Shown here: in pieces, positions 43,535 through 51,387 of the stretch | How the letters are laid out: each line of letters opens with the position of its first letter | Numbering within the stretch: the first letter of the stretch is position 1 | Assembly: GCF_007678255.1 (NCBI RefSeq) | Contig: NZ_VEED01000011.1 | Span: 124,001-188,000 of the forward strand | Direction: 5' to 3' | DNA length: 64,000 nucleotides | Source: Bacillus sp. X1(2014) | Lineage (GTDB): Bacteria; Bacillota; Bacilli; Bacillales_B; DSM-18226 | Program-made: the position numbers and the translations under genes | Notes under the pieces: model-generated | What the model saw: the letters and a program-made list of their open reading frames with translations, nothing else | What the model was told of the DNA's origin: nothing | Database searches by the model: none

Positions 43535-44107
43535 ATGAAGAAATTCCTCGTCATGTTTGGTTTGGCAGGTATGATATTATTTGGAAGTAATCACGGCGCA
43601 TCAGCAGCATCCAATACATATAAAGTTAAGAGTGGCGATTCACTTTATCGTATTGCAAAAACATATAAAATCTCGGTAAATACATTAAAAAAATGGAATA
43701 ACCTTAAATCAAATACAATTCACCCAAATCAAAAGTTAAAGATATCTGGCACGACGGCTAGTAAACCTGTTAAGAAAGCAAAAACTACTACAACGAGCTC
43801 AAAGAAGCAAAAAGTTGTAAAAACAATTACTGTTAGCGCTACTGCCTATACAGCAAATTGTAAGAATTGTTCTGGTATCACGGCTTTAGGTTTAAACCTA
43901 AAGAAAAATCCAAAACTTAAAGTAATCTCTGTTGACCCAAAAGTCATCAAGCTTGGTACAAAGGTTTATGTTGAAGGATATGGCTACGCGATCGCCGGTG
44001 ACACTGGCGGTGCGATTAAAGGGAAAAAGATTGATATCTTCGTTCCTTCTTATAAGAAAGCCATTCAATGGGGAAGAAAAACAGTGAAGGTTCAAATACT
44101 AAAATAA
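43535..44107 (+). CDS. Secreted LysM and 3D domain protein (YocH-like)
   Basis: 190 residues: signal peptide (about 1-24), one LysM module (about 27-72: 'YKVKSGDSLYRIAKTYKI', 'LKKWNNLKSNTIHPNQKLKI'), a Ser/Thr/Lys linker, and a C-terminal 3D domain (about 100-190) with 'VSATAYTANCKNCSGITALG', 'VISVDPKVIKLGTKVYVEG', and the Asp-rich 'AGDTGGAIKGKKIDIF'. 3D domains share the MltA/RlpA-type double-psi barrel and act as muralytic enzymes in B. subtilis YocH and Sps proteins. Predicted to bind and cleave peptidoglycan during growth. AAAGGGG lies 10 nt before ATG 43535. Own terminator at 44117. Confidence 0.93.
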   Translation: MKKFLVMFGLAGMILFGSNHGASAASNTYKVKSGDSLYRIAKTYKISVNTLKKWNNLKSNTIHPNQKLKISGTTASKPVKKAKTTTTSSKKQKVVKTITVSATAYTANCKNCSGITALGLNLKKNPKLKVISVDPKVIKLGTKVYVEGYGYAIAGDTGGAIKGKKIDIFVPSYKKAIQWGRKTVKVQILK

Positions 44108-44116
44108 TTAAAAACT

Positions 44117-44152
44117 AAGTCCCAAGGGAATTTATTCTCTTGGGACTTTTTT
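44117..44152 (+). terminator. Terminator of LysM-3D gene
   Basis: AAGTCCCAAG and CTTGGGACTT followed by TTTT, 10 nt after the stop. Confidence 0.9.
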
Positions 44153-44204
44153 GATTTAAGTTGATAGGTTATTTTTACATTACTTCTACAAAACTTATAA
44201 AAAA

Positions 44205-44234
44205 CAGCACCCTATCATGATTGATTAGGTGCTG
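44205..44234 (-). terminator. Terminator of L,D-transpeptidase gene
   Basis: CAGCACC(C)TATCA with TGATTAGGTGCTG; TTTTTTAT follows on the minus strand. 10 nt after the stop at 44245. Confidence 0.85.
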
Positions 44235-44244
44235 GCTTTTACAT

Positions 44245-45666
44245 TTATTTAACTGTAACAATCATTTCTGCACTTATATTTTTTGCAGCATCTGTCGAAG
44301 TTATGATTAAACTAGTATTGCTTAATTGAGGTTTAATAACAACTTTGAATTTCCCATATTGATCAGCAATTCCAGTTCCTATTACAGTGGTACCTACTTT
44401 AATCGTAATAGTTGACTTTGCTTCCGCTGTCCCAGTGATTTCCGTTGTAGTGTTATCAGGAACAGTGATTACATTTGGTGCTACTGGTGCTTTTTTATCA
44501 ATTGTAAACACCACGGTGCGCTTATTGCCAACCGCATCTTTTACCACTAATGTGTGCTTTCCGTCTGTTTTAACCACTGTTTTAGTTCTAACTGCTTTTC
44601 CATCTAGTGTCGCGGTTCCTTCATTAAAGGAGATGGTGACATCTTTGTTATAGAGAGCATTATTGCTGACACCTGAAACCACTGGAGCGGTTTTATCAAT
44701 GGTAAACACGACGGTAGTTTTGTTGCCGGCCGCATCAGTTAACACAACTGTATGCTTACCTTCTGTTTTAACAACTGTTTTTGTTTTCACTGCCCTACGA
44801 TCGATTGTCGCTTTACCTTCTTTAAAGGAGACCGTAACATCCCGGTTGTATTTAGCGTTATTGGTGACTCCGCTTACGATTGGAGCAGTTTTGTCCTTTA
44901 CAACCACTGTTTTCGTTTTACTGATGTTCCCCGATTTATCCTTGGCTGATAAATATAGTTTTTTGCCAGCCTTCTGTTTCGGAATCGTTACTTTAAATTT
45001 CCCTTTTGAATCTGCTTTTTTTGTGTATTTTTTTGAGCCAATTTTAACTGTTACAGTTGCTCCCTTTTCTGTTACGCCAGACACTTCTTTTGATTTGTCT
45101 GAAACAGTACTAACGGTTGGGAAAGTTGGAGCTTTGATATCGATATTTTTGTAGTATGGAGCTGCTAGTTGATTAAAGGTCTTACTTGATCTAGTAATGA
45201 CCACTTTCGCCCCGATCTTTACCTTGCTGTATAATTCAACTACCTCTTTATTATGCATTCGGATACATCCACCCGAGATATATTTCCCAATCGAACTTTC
45301 ATCACTATTCCCGTGAATTGCATACGGATAGCCGCCGTTTTCTTGTTTACTTAACCCCAACCAGCGTTTTCCAAGTGGATTGCGAGGATCGCCGCCAGGA
45401 ATATTATGTTTATAATAAGGTCTATTTTTAATCTTTTCCCTTATGTAAAAAGTTCCTTCAGGTGTAAGTTTAGATGTTCTGCCTGTTGCAACATTGTATG
45501 TTTTTACTAATTTACCATTCTCATAAAATGCTAGTTTATTAATCTTTTTGTTTATAATAATTAATTGTTTCTTTGATATAGTGCTAGCCTCAGCCTGTTG
45601 TGCATTCGGAAAAATCGAAAACCCTAAGCATAAAATAATAAATCCAATTAGAAAACGTCTAACCAC
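44245..45666 (-). CDS. Secreted L,D-transpeptidase (YkuD domain) with Ig-like repeats
   Basis: 473 residues. Signal peptide about 1-28. YkuD domain (about 34-158) opens with 'QLIIINKKINKLAFYENGKL' and has the complete catalytic signature 'YPYAIHGN' (His118) and 'YISGGCIRMHN' (Cys134). The tail (about 165-473) has Ig-like repeats: 'KGKFKVTIPKQKAGKKLYLS', two copies of a 'NNAxYNxDVTxSFxEG' unit ending 'FTIDK', and a final 'ITGTAEAKSTITIKV' domain. These units are nearly identical to those in the YfkN-like protein. Expected role: 3-3 cross-linking of peptidoglycan or attachment of proteins. GTG 45666 has GGGGGG 7 nt upstream, and a WalR-like box lies about 40 nt further up. Single gene with its own terminator. 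Confidence 0.93.
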   Translation of the reverse strand: MVRRFLIGFIILCLGFSIFPNAQQAEASTISKKQLIIINKKINKLAFYENGKLVKTYNVATGRTSKLTPEGTFYIREKIKNRPYYKHNIPGGDPRNPLGKRWLGLSKQENGGYPYAIHGNSDESSIGKYISGGCIRMHNKEVVELYSKVKIGAKVVITRSSKTFNQLAAPYYKNIDIKAPTFPTVSTVSDKSKEVSGVTEKGATVTVKIGSKKYTKKADSKGKFKVTIPKQKAGKKLYLSAKDKSGNISKTKTVVVKDKTAPIVSGVTNNAKYNRDVTVSFKEGKATIDRRAVKTKTVVKTEGKHTVVLTDAAGNKTTVVFTIDKTAPVVSGVSNNALYNKDVTISFNEGTATLDGKAVRTKTVVKTDGKHTLVVKDAVGNKRTVVFTIDKKAPVAPNVITVPDNTTTEITGTAEAKSTITIKVGTTVIGTGIADQYGKFKVVIKPQLSNTSLIITSTDAAKNISAEMIVTVK

Positions 45667-45704
45667 AAATGAACCCCCCTGTAATTTCCATTTATTACTA
45701 CAAT

Positions 45705-45721
45705 ATTACAATATTACTACA
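45705..45721 (-). promoter_or_regulatory. Candidate WalR box upstream of the L,D-transpeptidase gene
   Basis: On the minus strand TGTAGT-N5-TGTAAT: the second half-site matches TGTWAH, the first has one mismatch, spacing exact. A third TGTAGT follows 8 nt after the second. About 40 nt upstream of the start codon. Confidence 0.45.
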
Positions 45722-46048
45722 ATACCATAATTAATGTTTTAATAGAAACAGATAAACCTTATATTTATTTCGGCAATTTATTACAAATTTCTCAAATCAT
45801 ATGTCGACAAAAAGAACCATTAAAAGTGTTTTACACAGACCAATATAGCTACATAGTTCGAGTTATCTTGATGCTACCACTACAGTTATCTCGTCATTTC
45901 TCGGGAAATAACAGCATTTTTCTTATTGACTGACACCCTTCTTATTAAACATTTAGAAAAAATTGGAGAAAATATGGATTTTATGTATCCCTTTGTAGTA
46001 GGATAGTAATAGTTTCAAACTATCCTAGAATTATTGGAGGGCAGCAAG
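45722..46048. other. Intergenic region with an AGTTATCT repeat
   Basis: About 330 bases upstream of the 46049 gene. AGTTATCT occurs at about 45861 and 45889, with ATAAC in reverse just after 'CTCGGGAA', making a weak hairpin followed by ATTTTTCTT. Possibly a worn intergenic repeat. The ribosome site GGAGGG of the next gene is at 46036. Confidence 0.4.
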
Positions 46049-46660
46049 ATGCTGACTACCGCCCAACAAAAAGTGAAGCAGGAACTGGAAGAATTGCAAC
46101 TTAAAGCCTTTATCCATCCTAATGATAAAACAGTGTCTCCTAGTAAAAGACACTCATCTAAAAAGAGAATCATATTAATAACGGGATTCATCCTATTGAT
46201 GGTCACTTGCTCACTCTTTTTAAAAAACTTTTGGACTCAAAAGGAACTAGGGATAACCTCCTATTTAACGAAAGTTTATGACTATAACCACCAAAGTGAA
46301 ACAATACTGAATAACTTTTTGAATGGTACTCTTGGTAATTTAGCTCAAAGTTTAGCAGAACAAGAAAATCTTTTAGTTAAAGTAAAGAACCTAAAGACAC
46401 CATCTAACTTTCAAGAACACCAACAGGATTTAATAGCTGTAATCCAACACCGTCTAGACATGATGAAATATCTAAAAGGCCCCATACATTCCGACCAGAT
46501 TCAATTAAGTCAATCTTTAATCGAACTCCGTGTGAAGCAGGAATTAGCTGCTGATAGTTTAATCAAAGGTTTTAAGCAGGGAAAAATAAAGTATAAACAA
46601 AAAGAAAATGGGACCGTTCAATACTGGATAAACTCCAAATCCTATTCTCTAAAAAATTAA
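46049..46660 (+). CDS. Single-pass membrane protein of unknown function
   Basis: 203 residues from ATG 46049, which has GGAGGG 7 nt upstream; the longer frame from TTG 46034 would place its start in the ribosome site. Features: an N-terminal helical stretch ('TAQQKVKQELEELQL'), a basic segment, one TM (about 41-60, 'IILITGFILLMVTCSLFL') and a mostly helical outer domain with coiled-coil character ('LGNLAQSLAEQENLLVKVKN', 'LIELRVKQELAADSLIKGF'). N-in, C-out topology by the positive-inside rule. No enzymatic motif recognised. It stands alone between terminators, convergent with the CPBP protease gene. Confidence 0.75.
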   Translation: MLTTAQQKVKQELEELQLKAFIHPNDKTVSPSKRHSSKKRIILITGFILLMVTCSLFLKNFWTQKELGITSYLTKVYDYNHQSETILNNFLNGTLGNLAQSLAEQENLLVKVKNLKTPSNFQEHQQDLIAVIQHRLDMMKYLKGPIHSDQIQLSQSLIELRVKQELAADSLIKGFKQGKIKYKQKENGTVQYWINSKSYSLKN

Positions 46661-46664
46661 AAGA

Positions 46665-46698
46665 AAAGAGGCCGCCGTAATTTACCGGGAGCCTCTTT
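46665..46698. terminator. Bidirectional terminator
   Basis: AAAGAGGC and GCCTCTTT with CCGTAA/TTACCGG inner pairing, between the convergent genes ending at 46660 and 46703; A-rich on the left, T-rich on the right. Confidence 0.85.
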
Positions 46699-46702
46699 CC
46701 TT

Positions 46703-47638
46703 TTATTCTACCTTTTGCGACAAGCCCTCCAACTGCTCTTCCTCAACTGTCACAATCTGTTGCAAAGATGGTTTTTGATGTATTTTTTCAAAAATAACAA
46801 GACACACGTGTACCAGTAATATACCCAACGTGAAATATTCCACTGCATAATCGATATAGTACCATGAGAGTGTCGCCGTTATGTCATATACTGCATGGAC
46901 AATAACTGTCAACCAAAGGTTCCGCGTCCATAATAAAATTATTCCAAACAAAAATCCCATATTGGCGAAGGTTACGATCGCCCCAATTCGAATCGCCAAT
47001 GGCTGTTCGGTATCGAGCGTATGGTCAATCCCGAATAGAATAGAAGTGATAAACAATGCAGCCATAAGGAATACATCCCTTGATCCCCTCTCCCAGCGCC
47101 GTGGAAACACCTTTTTAAAAACTAGAAGCAGTAGAATCATATAAGCAAGCCGCCAAACTTCTTCCAGGCCAGCCAATAGATCATTATAAATATCCGTACC
47201 AATCGAATCTATTTTTTCAAAAAGGTCCCCAATCCTTTGCTCTTGAAAGGCAGGAACTTCCGGTTCATCCACTTCAAAGACTTGCGACTCCGTGTAATCT
47301 TGAACATATTGATTATAATCATCGTTAAAATCTTCAAAGGTGAGACTAGAATAGACATTAACAAATGTGCTTCCCAGAAAAAAGAGCAAAAAAGCTCCAG
47401 TGAATTGAAGCATATACTGGCGCGGGCTTTTTAAGTGAGCCTGCTTACCTCTTAGTCTAGGATAAAGCTTCAAGCCGATAAAAATTGAGGATACCATGAC
47501 CGCATCATATAATGTACTGGCCAAGGAGCTGTAACGGGTGAGATAGAGGAGAATTTCCGCACCAAATGTGACAATAAGCATGGCAAATAGTAGTTTTTTT
47601 GAAATCAGTTTGGTTAAATTTGTTGTCATCCCTATCAT
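46703..47638 (-). CDS. CPBP family intramembrane metalloprotease
   Basis: 311 residues, about seven TM segments with a long acidic loop (about 100-150). The CPBP/Abi motifs are present: 'LEEVWRLAY' (EExxR, Glu159-Glu160-Arg163), 'SILFGIDH' (FxxxH-type, His206) and 'IVHAVYD' (His248, Asp252). Relatives process prenylated or membrane peptides (Rce1) or confer bacteriocin self-immunity; no bacteriocin genes are nearby. Two ATGs are possible: 47638, only 2 nt from GGAGG, and 47629, about 11 nt away; the latter is probably used. A short ORF (47677-47772) lies just upstream on the same strand. Confidence 0.87.
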   Translation of the reverse strand: MIGMTTNLTKLISKKLLFAMLIVTFGAEILLYLTRYSSLASTLYDAVMVSSIFIGLKLYPRLRGKQAHLKSPRQYMLQFTGAFLLFFLGSTFVNVYSSLTFEDFNDDYNQYVQDYTESQVFEVDEPEVPAFQEQRIGDLFEKIDSIGTDIYNDLLAGLEEVWRLAYMILLLLVFKKVFPRRWERGSRDVFLMAALFITSILFGIDHTLDTEQPLAIRIGAIVTFANMGFLFGIILLWTRNLWLTVIVHAVYDITATLSWYYIDYAVEYFTLGILLVHVCLVIFEKIHQKPSLQQIVTVEEEQLEGLSQKVE

Positions 47639-47676
47639 TCCCTCCTAAAAGTTTCGTGGAGAAATCTGTTTCCCCC

Positions 47677-47772
47677 TTACCTGCCTAAAATTTTTACAGC
47701 AATAATTCCAAATGCATTCATAAAAAGCAGGAATAAGAAACAGAAAAACGTCCACTTCCCTTTTCTCGACAC
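47677..47772 (-). CDS. Possible 31-residue hydrophobic peptide
   Basis: Found by hand. GTG 47772 is about 8 nt after AGGGGA, and the frame reads a basic N-terminus ('MSRKGKWTFF') followed by one hydrophobic segment ('FCFLFLLFMNAFGIIAVKIL') and ends GR-stop. Length and shape fit a single-TM small protein. It is 38 nt upstream of the CPBP protease and on the same strand, so could be co-transcribed or even a substrate. Without comparative data it may also be chance. Confidence 0.4.
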   Translation of the reverse strand: MSRKGKWTFFCFLFLLFMNAFGIIAVKILGR

Positions 47773-47947
47773 GAAATGATCCCCTCATTTTTTCAAAATT
47801 ATATTAGTAATAATTTAGCATATTAATAGTTAATATTCACCCCTATAATCTTTCCAAAGCTAAGAAAATTATTGTGATTTTTAATGTCAAGCGTACATAT
47901 GATTGTACAAGCAATCGATTAATCTAAATAGTTAGGAGTCTTGTTAA

Positions 47948-48247
47948 ATGAAACGTCTTATTCCTATCATTATCTTAATCGCAGTTCTCTATCTTTTATC
48001 AGCCACAAATCCTAAACGATCTGCCTATATTGACTGGGTTAACCACAAAACCATGGATAAATCCTCGAGCCTGATCGAAAAAGGAGTCTTATCCTTAGCA
48101 GGAGAATCCATTTTTGATGCAGGAACCACACAGAAGGACTATTTTTTATTCTCCATCTACAAAACTGACTTTTCTGAAGTAGGATTTGGTAAAGTTACTT
48201 CAATTGGCATATTAAATAAATTTATTACAATTAAAAGTTCTGAATGA
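47948..48247 (+). CDS. Small secreted or anchored protein, DUF4359-like
   Basis: 99 residues: hydrophobic N-terminus ('LIPIIILIAVLYLLSATNPK') that may be a signal peptide or anchor, then a small domain beginning 'SAYIDWVNHK' and ending 'DYFLFSIYKTDFSEVGFGKV' and 'GILNKFITI'. The 'TNP...Y..w' opening and the C-terminal beta-strand run remind me of DUF4359, though this is from memory. TTAGGAG lies 10 nt before ATG. Convergent with the 48309 gene through a shared terminator. Function unknown. Confidence 0.7.
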   Translation: MKRLIPIIILIAVLYLLSATNPKRSAYIDWVNHKTMDKSSSLIEKGVLSLAGESIFDAGTTQKDYFLFSIYKTDFSEVGFGKVTSIGILNKFITIKSSE

Positions 48248-48257
48248 CAAAGAATAT

Positions 48258-48306
48258 AAAAAGAGACCAAATGTTGTGGACTTACTCCCTCGTTTGGTCT
48301 TTTTTC
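48258..48306. terminator. Bidirectional terminator
   Basis: AGACCAAA and TTTGGTCT, with A run on the left and TTTTTT on the right, between convergent genes. Confidence 0.8.
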
Positions 48307-48308
48307 GT

Positions 48309-50090
48309 TTATTCAACTTCTTCCACTTGAAAAACTGGTACCCGGACGGATTCGCCATTTTCGTTGATAATATCTTCATAGCTATTAAACATTCCAATGA
48401 CTGTATAATTTTGATAGACGATGAAATCGGTCTCTCCCTTTAATAACGCATACGTTTTCTCCCATTGTCCTGTGCTATCATTAAAGGTTTCTGTTAAGGT
48501 AACCAACGCTCCGCCATTTTGTAAGGTATCAGCGAAGGCGGTAAAGCGAACTTTTTTTCCAAAATAGTTTGCTATATCTTTGACTTCAATATCAACATAA
48601 TCTATTTTAATTTCAGTAAACTGATATTGACCCTTACCATCAGGTTCGAAAAAAGCAATCTCTCCCTCGCCCTCCCCAACCGGATTATTGACGACTAAAA
48701 CATGATTTGGGCCAATCGTTAACTGATCGGCTTCCACATCGAGGATTTTCACCATTGACCCAGATCGGACTTCATAAGCCAAATAATGATGCTTCCGCTC
48801 TGATGACTTTGCATCAATATAAAGAACTGGATAATCAGAAGGACTCAAACTGCTTTGAATAACGAGCTTATTGATGACGGGAGCCCCTTCGACCGATCCC
48901 TCTGTTACTGACATCGCTTCTTCACCCGTTAACCTTCCATAATAAATACCGCCGTCAGTGGAGATTGCAGCAACAACGCTATCTGCCCCCCACTTGTTGC
49001 TTGCCTTCACCATCGTCGAAAACTCTTTTTCAGGGTATAAACGCTCCAAGACACGAATAGGTTCATATTTATCCCATGCAAGATTTGCCTTCACAATTAA
49101 TTCTGCTGTATCCTCCAACGGTTTTAATGCTTCATATATACTGATTGCATTCTTGTATTTATTGGCAGCTGTAAGACTTTCCGCTTTGGCTAATACCTCA
49201 GAAGTTGCTTCCTCGATATAAGAAAATACATCAGTACCGTTCATGTTTGCCTCTAACTTTTTGATGGCACTTGCTGATTCTGCAAATGCGCTAAAATCCT
49301 TTTTATCAATCGCAGCTGTTAAAATCTTTAACAGGTTTTTATCAAGTGCTTGTTCAAGCCAGTCAGAATCCATCGACAATACCCTGAGTGCACTGAATTG
49401 TCTGTTCCCCTCGTCTACAATCCCTGAAACAGATTTGGTTGCAGCCATTTTATTTATCTTCGCTTCGTAATACTTTTGGAAGGCAGTTTGGATTTTAGTT
49501 GTTTTTGCGATTAAGCCCTTGCCGTAGTATTCGGTTGGAATCTTATTGAGGAGGTTGAAAATCCTCTCCTCTTCAGAAATACCATTCACAGCATTATCCT
49601 CTAATTTATCAAGATTCGACTTCTTAATCGTAGAAAAATACCCCTTCATATCCTTATCCAACTGCGTCAGTGCAGCCATTTCTCTATACATATCCTTTTG
49701 GACGCTGGTGCCTGACACCCATTTTTTCTGACTTTCCTGCCAGCGCTCATACATCGAAATTATGTTGTCGAGGTCGTTTTCTTCATTATATTCTGCAGCT
49801 TTTTCATCGATATCTTCCATGACTTCCCGAATCGGTGACAGAATCGATAGCATTAAATTGATGTCTTTATTATGGTAGGAGACAGAAACGTTAAGTTTGG
49901 CCTCATGAAACTTTTCCTCTGCCGCTACTAATTGACCTGCCTTATATAATCGAACTGCTTCATTGTAGGTGGCAATTTTTTGATGGGCCATGATGATTTT
50001 TGCGCTAACAAGTACAATCAAAATAACAAGGACTAGCAGGAAGAAGTTCCTGGACATATTTACTTTTCGATAAACGGTAAATTTAAACAT
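48309..50090 (-). CDS. Single-pass membrane protein with helical and beta-rich extracellular domains; system partner
   Basis: 593 residues. One N-terminal TM (about 14-33, 'FFLLVLVILIVLVSAKII'), then a long helical, coiled-coil/TPR-like region (about 35-340: 'YNEAVRLYKAGQLVAAEEKF', 'AESLTAANKYKNAISIYEAL') and a beta-rich part (about 350-593: 'VLYIDAKSSERKHHYLAYEV', 'FFEPDGKGQYQFTEI'). Topology predicts the bulk outside the membrane. No known catalytic motif. It is 18 nt downstream of the zinc-ribbon protein gene and divergent from the vWA/tubulin-like genes, which suggests one functional unit. One GGTGCCTGACACC repeat lies inside at 49707. Function not recognised; a sensory or scaffold role is only a guess. 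Confidence 0.82.
   Translation of the reverse strand: MFKFTVYRKVNMSRNFFLLVLVILIVLVSAKIIMAHQKIATYNEAVRLYKAGQLVAAEEKFHEAKLNVSVSYHNKDINLMLSILSPIREVMEDIDEKAAEYNEENDLDNIISMYERWQESQKKWVSGTSVQKDMYREMAALTQLDKDMKGYFSTIKKSNLDKLEDNAVNGISEEERIFNLLNKIPTEYYGKGLIAKTTKIQTAFQKYYEAKINKMAATKSVSGIVDEGNRQFSALRVLSMDSDWLEQALDKNLLKILTAAIDKKDFSAFAESASAIKKLEANMNGTDVFSYIEEATSEVLAKAESLTAANKYKNAISIYEALKPLEDTAELIVKANLAWDKYEPIRVLERLYPEKEFSTMVKASNKWGADSVVAAISTDGGIYYGRLTGEEAMSVTEGSVEGAPVINKLVIQSSLSPSDYPVLYIDAKSSERKHHYLAYEVRSGSMVKILDVEADQLTIGPNHVLVVNNPVGEGEGEIAFFEPDGKGQYQFTEIKIDYVDIEVKDIANYFGKKVRFTAFADTLQNGGALVTLTETFNDSTGQWEKTYALLKGETDFIVYQNYTVIGMFNSYEDIINENGESVRVPVFQVEEVE
49707..49719. repeat. GGTGCCTGACACC motif, copy 3 (inside a CDS)
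   Basis: Exact 13-mer inside the 48309-50090 gene, again encoding Val-Ser-Gly-Thr. Confidence 0.8.
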
Positions 50091-50108
50091 GATAATAGTA
50101 GATCCTTT

Positions 50109-51041
50109 CTATGAGACAAACTGCTTGAAATCAGGATCATAATGATACTTCATTTCAACTAAACGCTTCGCTCTTTCCGCAAGACTTCCCCAATCTGTAT
50201 CAGGGTTTGCATGGAGGATATTGCAAAGCCTTAAAAATCGGTCCTTTGGAAAATATTCAAGAAATTCCTCAATGAACTCTGAGAATTCCAGAATATACAG
50301 TTTCATCCGCAGCGTAGTCCCTGCGACAGCGCTAAGCGATTCAATCCCAAAATCCCTAATAACGGCATCACGATAGTTAATAAAATAAGCAATACATTTT
50401 TTAGTAAACAGTGCCCGATTGATTTTTAATACCTCCAGGGCATATTTTACAAAATGCTTATCATAGGATGATGGAATAAGAGTTTCTAGTTCAAGCTCCA
50501 TATCTCTTCTAAGGACAATATCATTTAAGACCATGACTCGGCGCATTTTAACTTGATCGCTATAGATCAAATCACCAATCTCACGCAGTTTTTCATAAGC
50601 AGCTGCCAGCTTTTCCTCTCTAACATCCTCTATAGCAAGGTCGCAGTCAAACTGAATACCAGCCCGAATTTTTCGAAGGTCCACGCGCAATAGCTTTTTC
50701 AGTTCAGTGAAATATTCACTTTTTGTAAAGACAAACGTGAGAATGATGTAAACTATCACAAAGATAATCCCGGTGATTAGAGAAAGATAGAGTGCCTTTA
50801 CCATTGGTGCAGCAATAATTCCAATGCAAACCAGAATCAGTATTCTAATGGCCTCCGTAAATAAACGCTTTTTAAAAATCGAATGAGCCAGACCTTCGAT
50901 ACCCATAAAAGTGGAACCACATTCTGGGCAAGCCTGGTCCTTTAGGACAGAGTACCGATTGCACTTTTTGCACATTTTTAGCTTTTGGAAGCGATATTTC
51001 GTCCTTTTTTTCTTGGATAGCTGGATGGCGTGTTTAGCCAT
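50109..51041 (-). CDS. Zinc-ribbon, two-TM membrane protein; system partner
   Basis: About 310 residues from ATG 51041, 6 nt after AAGGTG; the frame extends to ATG 51056, but that start has no ribosome site. N-terminal basic segment, a zinc ribbon ('CKKCNRY...CPECGS', Cys24/27/38/41), two TMs (about 62-82 and 84-106) and a helical C-terminal cytosolic domain (about 110-310, 'YEKLREIGDLIYSDQVKM', 'LEFSEFIEEFLEYFPKDRFL') without recognised motif. The start codon overlaps the stop region of the 49-residue ORF upstream by 8 nt, so translation is coupled. The GTPase at 61411 also has a zinc ribbon, hinting at a shared membrane platform (inference). Confidence 0.82.
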   Translation of the reverse strand: MAKHAIQLSKKKRTKYRFQKLKMCKKCNRYSVLKDQACPECGSTFMGIEGLAHSIFKKRLFTEAIRILILVCIGIIAAPMVKALYLSLITGIIFVIVYIILTFVFTKSEYFTELKKLLRVDLRKIRAGIQFDCDLAIEDVREEKLAAAYEKLREIGDLIYSDQVKMRRVMVLNDIVLRRDMELELETLIPSSYDKHFVKYALEVLKINRALFTKKCIAYFINYRDAVIRDFGIESLSAVAGTTLRMKLYILEFSEFIEEFLEYFPKDRFLRLCNILHANPDTDWGSLAERAKRLVEMKYHYDPDFKQFVS

Positions 51042-51183
51042 TAGAATCACCTTCATTCAACATGATGACTAATTCATCATCAATATCATCGAAATTCCCG
51101 CTGTTTCGCTTGTTTTTAACTAATTTATAGGTTTTCCAGCCAAGGATCATAACTAGGATACTCGTAAATACAATATTATACAT
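51034..51183 (-). CDS. 49-residue single-TM protein, first gene of the minus-strand trio
   Basis: Found by hand. ATG 51183 follows AAAGGAG with 5 nt spacing, an ideal ribosome site. The sequence begins 'MYNIVFTSILVMILGWKTYK', one TM with N-out/C-in tendency, then a basic patch 'LVKNKRNSGN' and an acidic tail 'FDDIDDELVIMLNEGDS'. The stop (51036-51034) lies 8 nt inside the next gene, whose ATG is at 51041, so the pair is translationally coupled. The position opposite the vWA gene makes it a likely component of the same system. Function unknown. Confidence 0.75.
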   Translation of the reverse strand: MYNIVFTSILVMILGWKTYKLVKNKRNSGNFDDIDDELVIMLNEGDSNG

Positions 51184-51387
51184 GCTGTCTCCTTTCTTTG
51201 AACATTTTCTATCAAAATCGTAAATTTTCCAAAAAATACATTAAGGTTATTATAAGGTTAACATTTTAATATTTAAAGGCAGGATATGTTTGGGAATATT
51301 ATGGGGACGATGGTAAAATGGGGGTATAATGCGAAAAATTGTAAGTATTACTCGAAAATGGAAACTACTTTTGGAGGTTGCACACAA
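51184..51387. promoter_or_regulatory. Divergent promoter region of the vWA/tubulin-like system
   Basis: About 200 AT-rich bases between the divergent halves. AAGGTTATTATAAGGTTAAC at about 51242 contains a direct repeat (AAGGTTA, 10 nt apart) that could bind a shared regulator. Ribosome sites face both ways. Exact promoters not assigned. Confidence 0.5.

Noticed and set aside
51286..51387. N-terminal extension of the first vWA protein
   Set aside because: It would bury the signal peptide; ATG 51388 has a GGAGG site.
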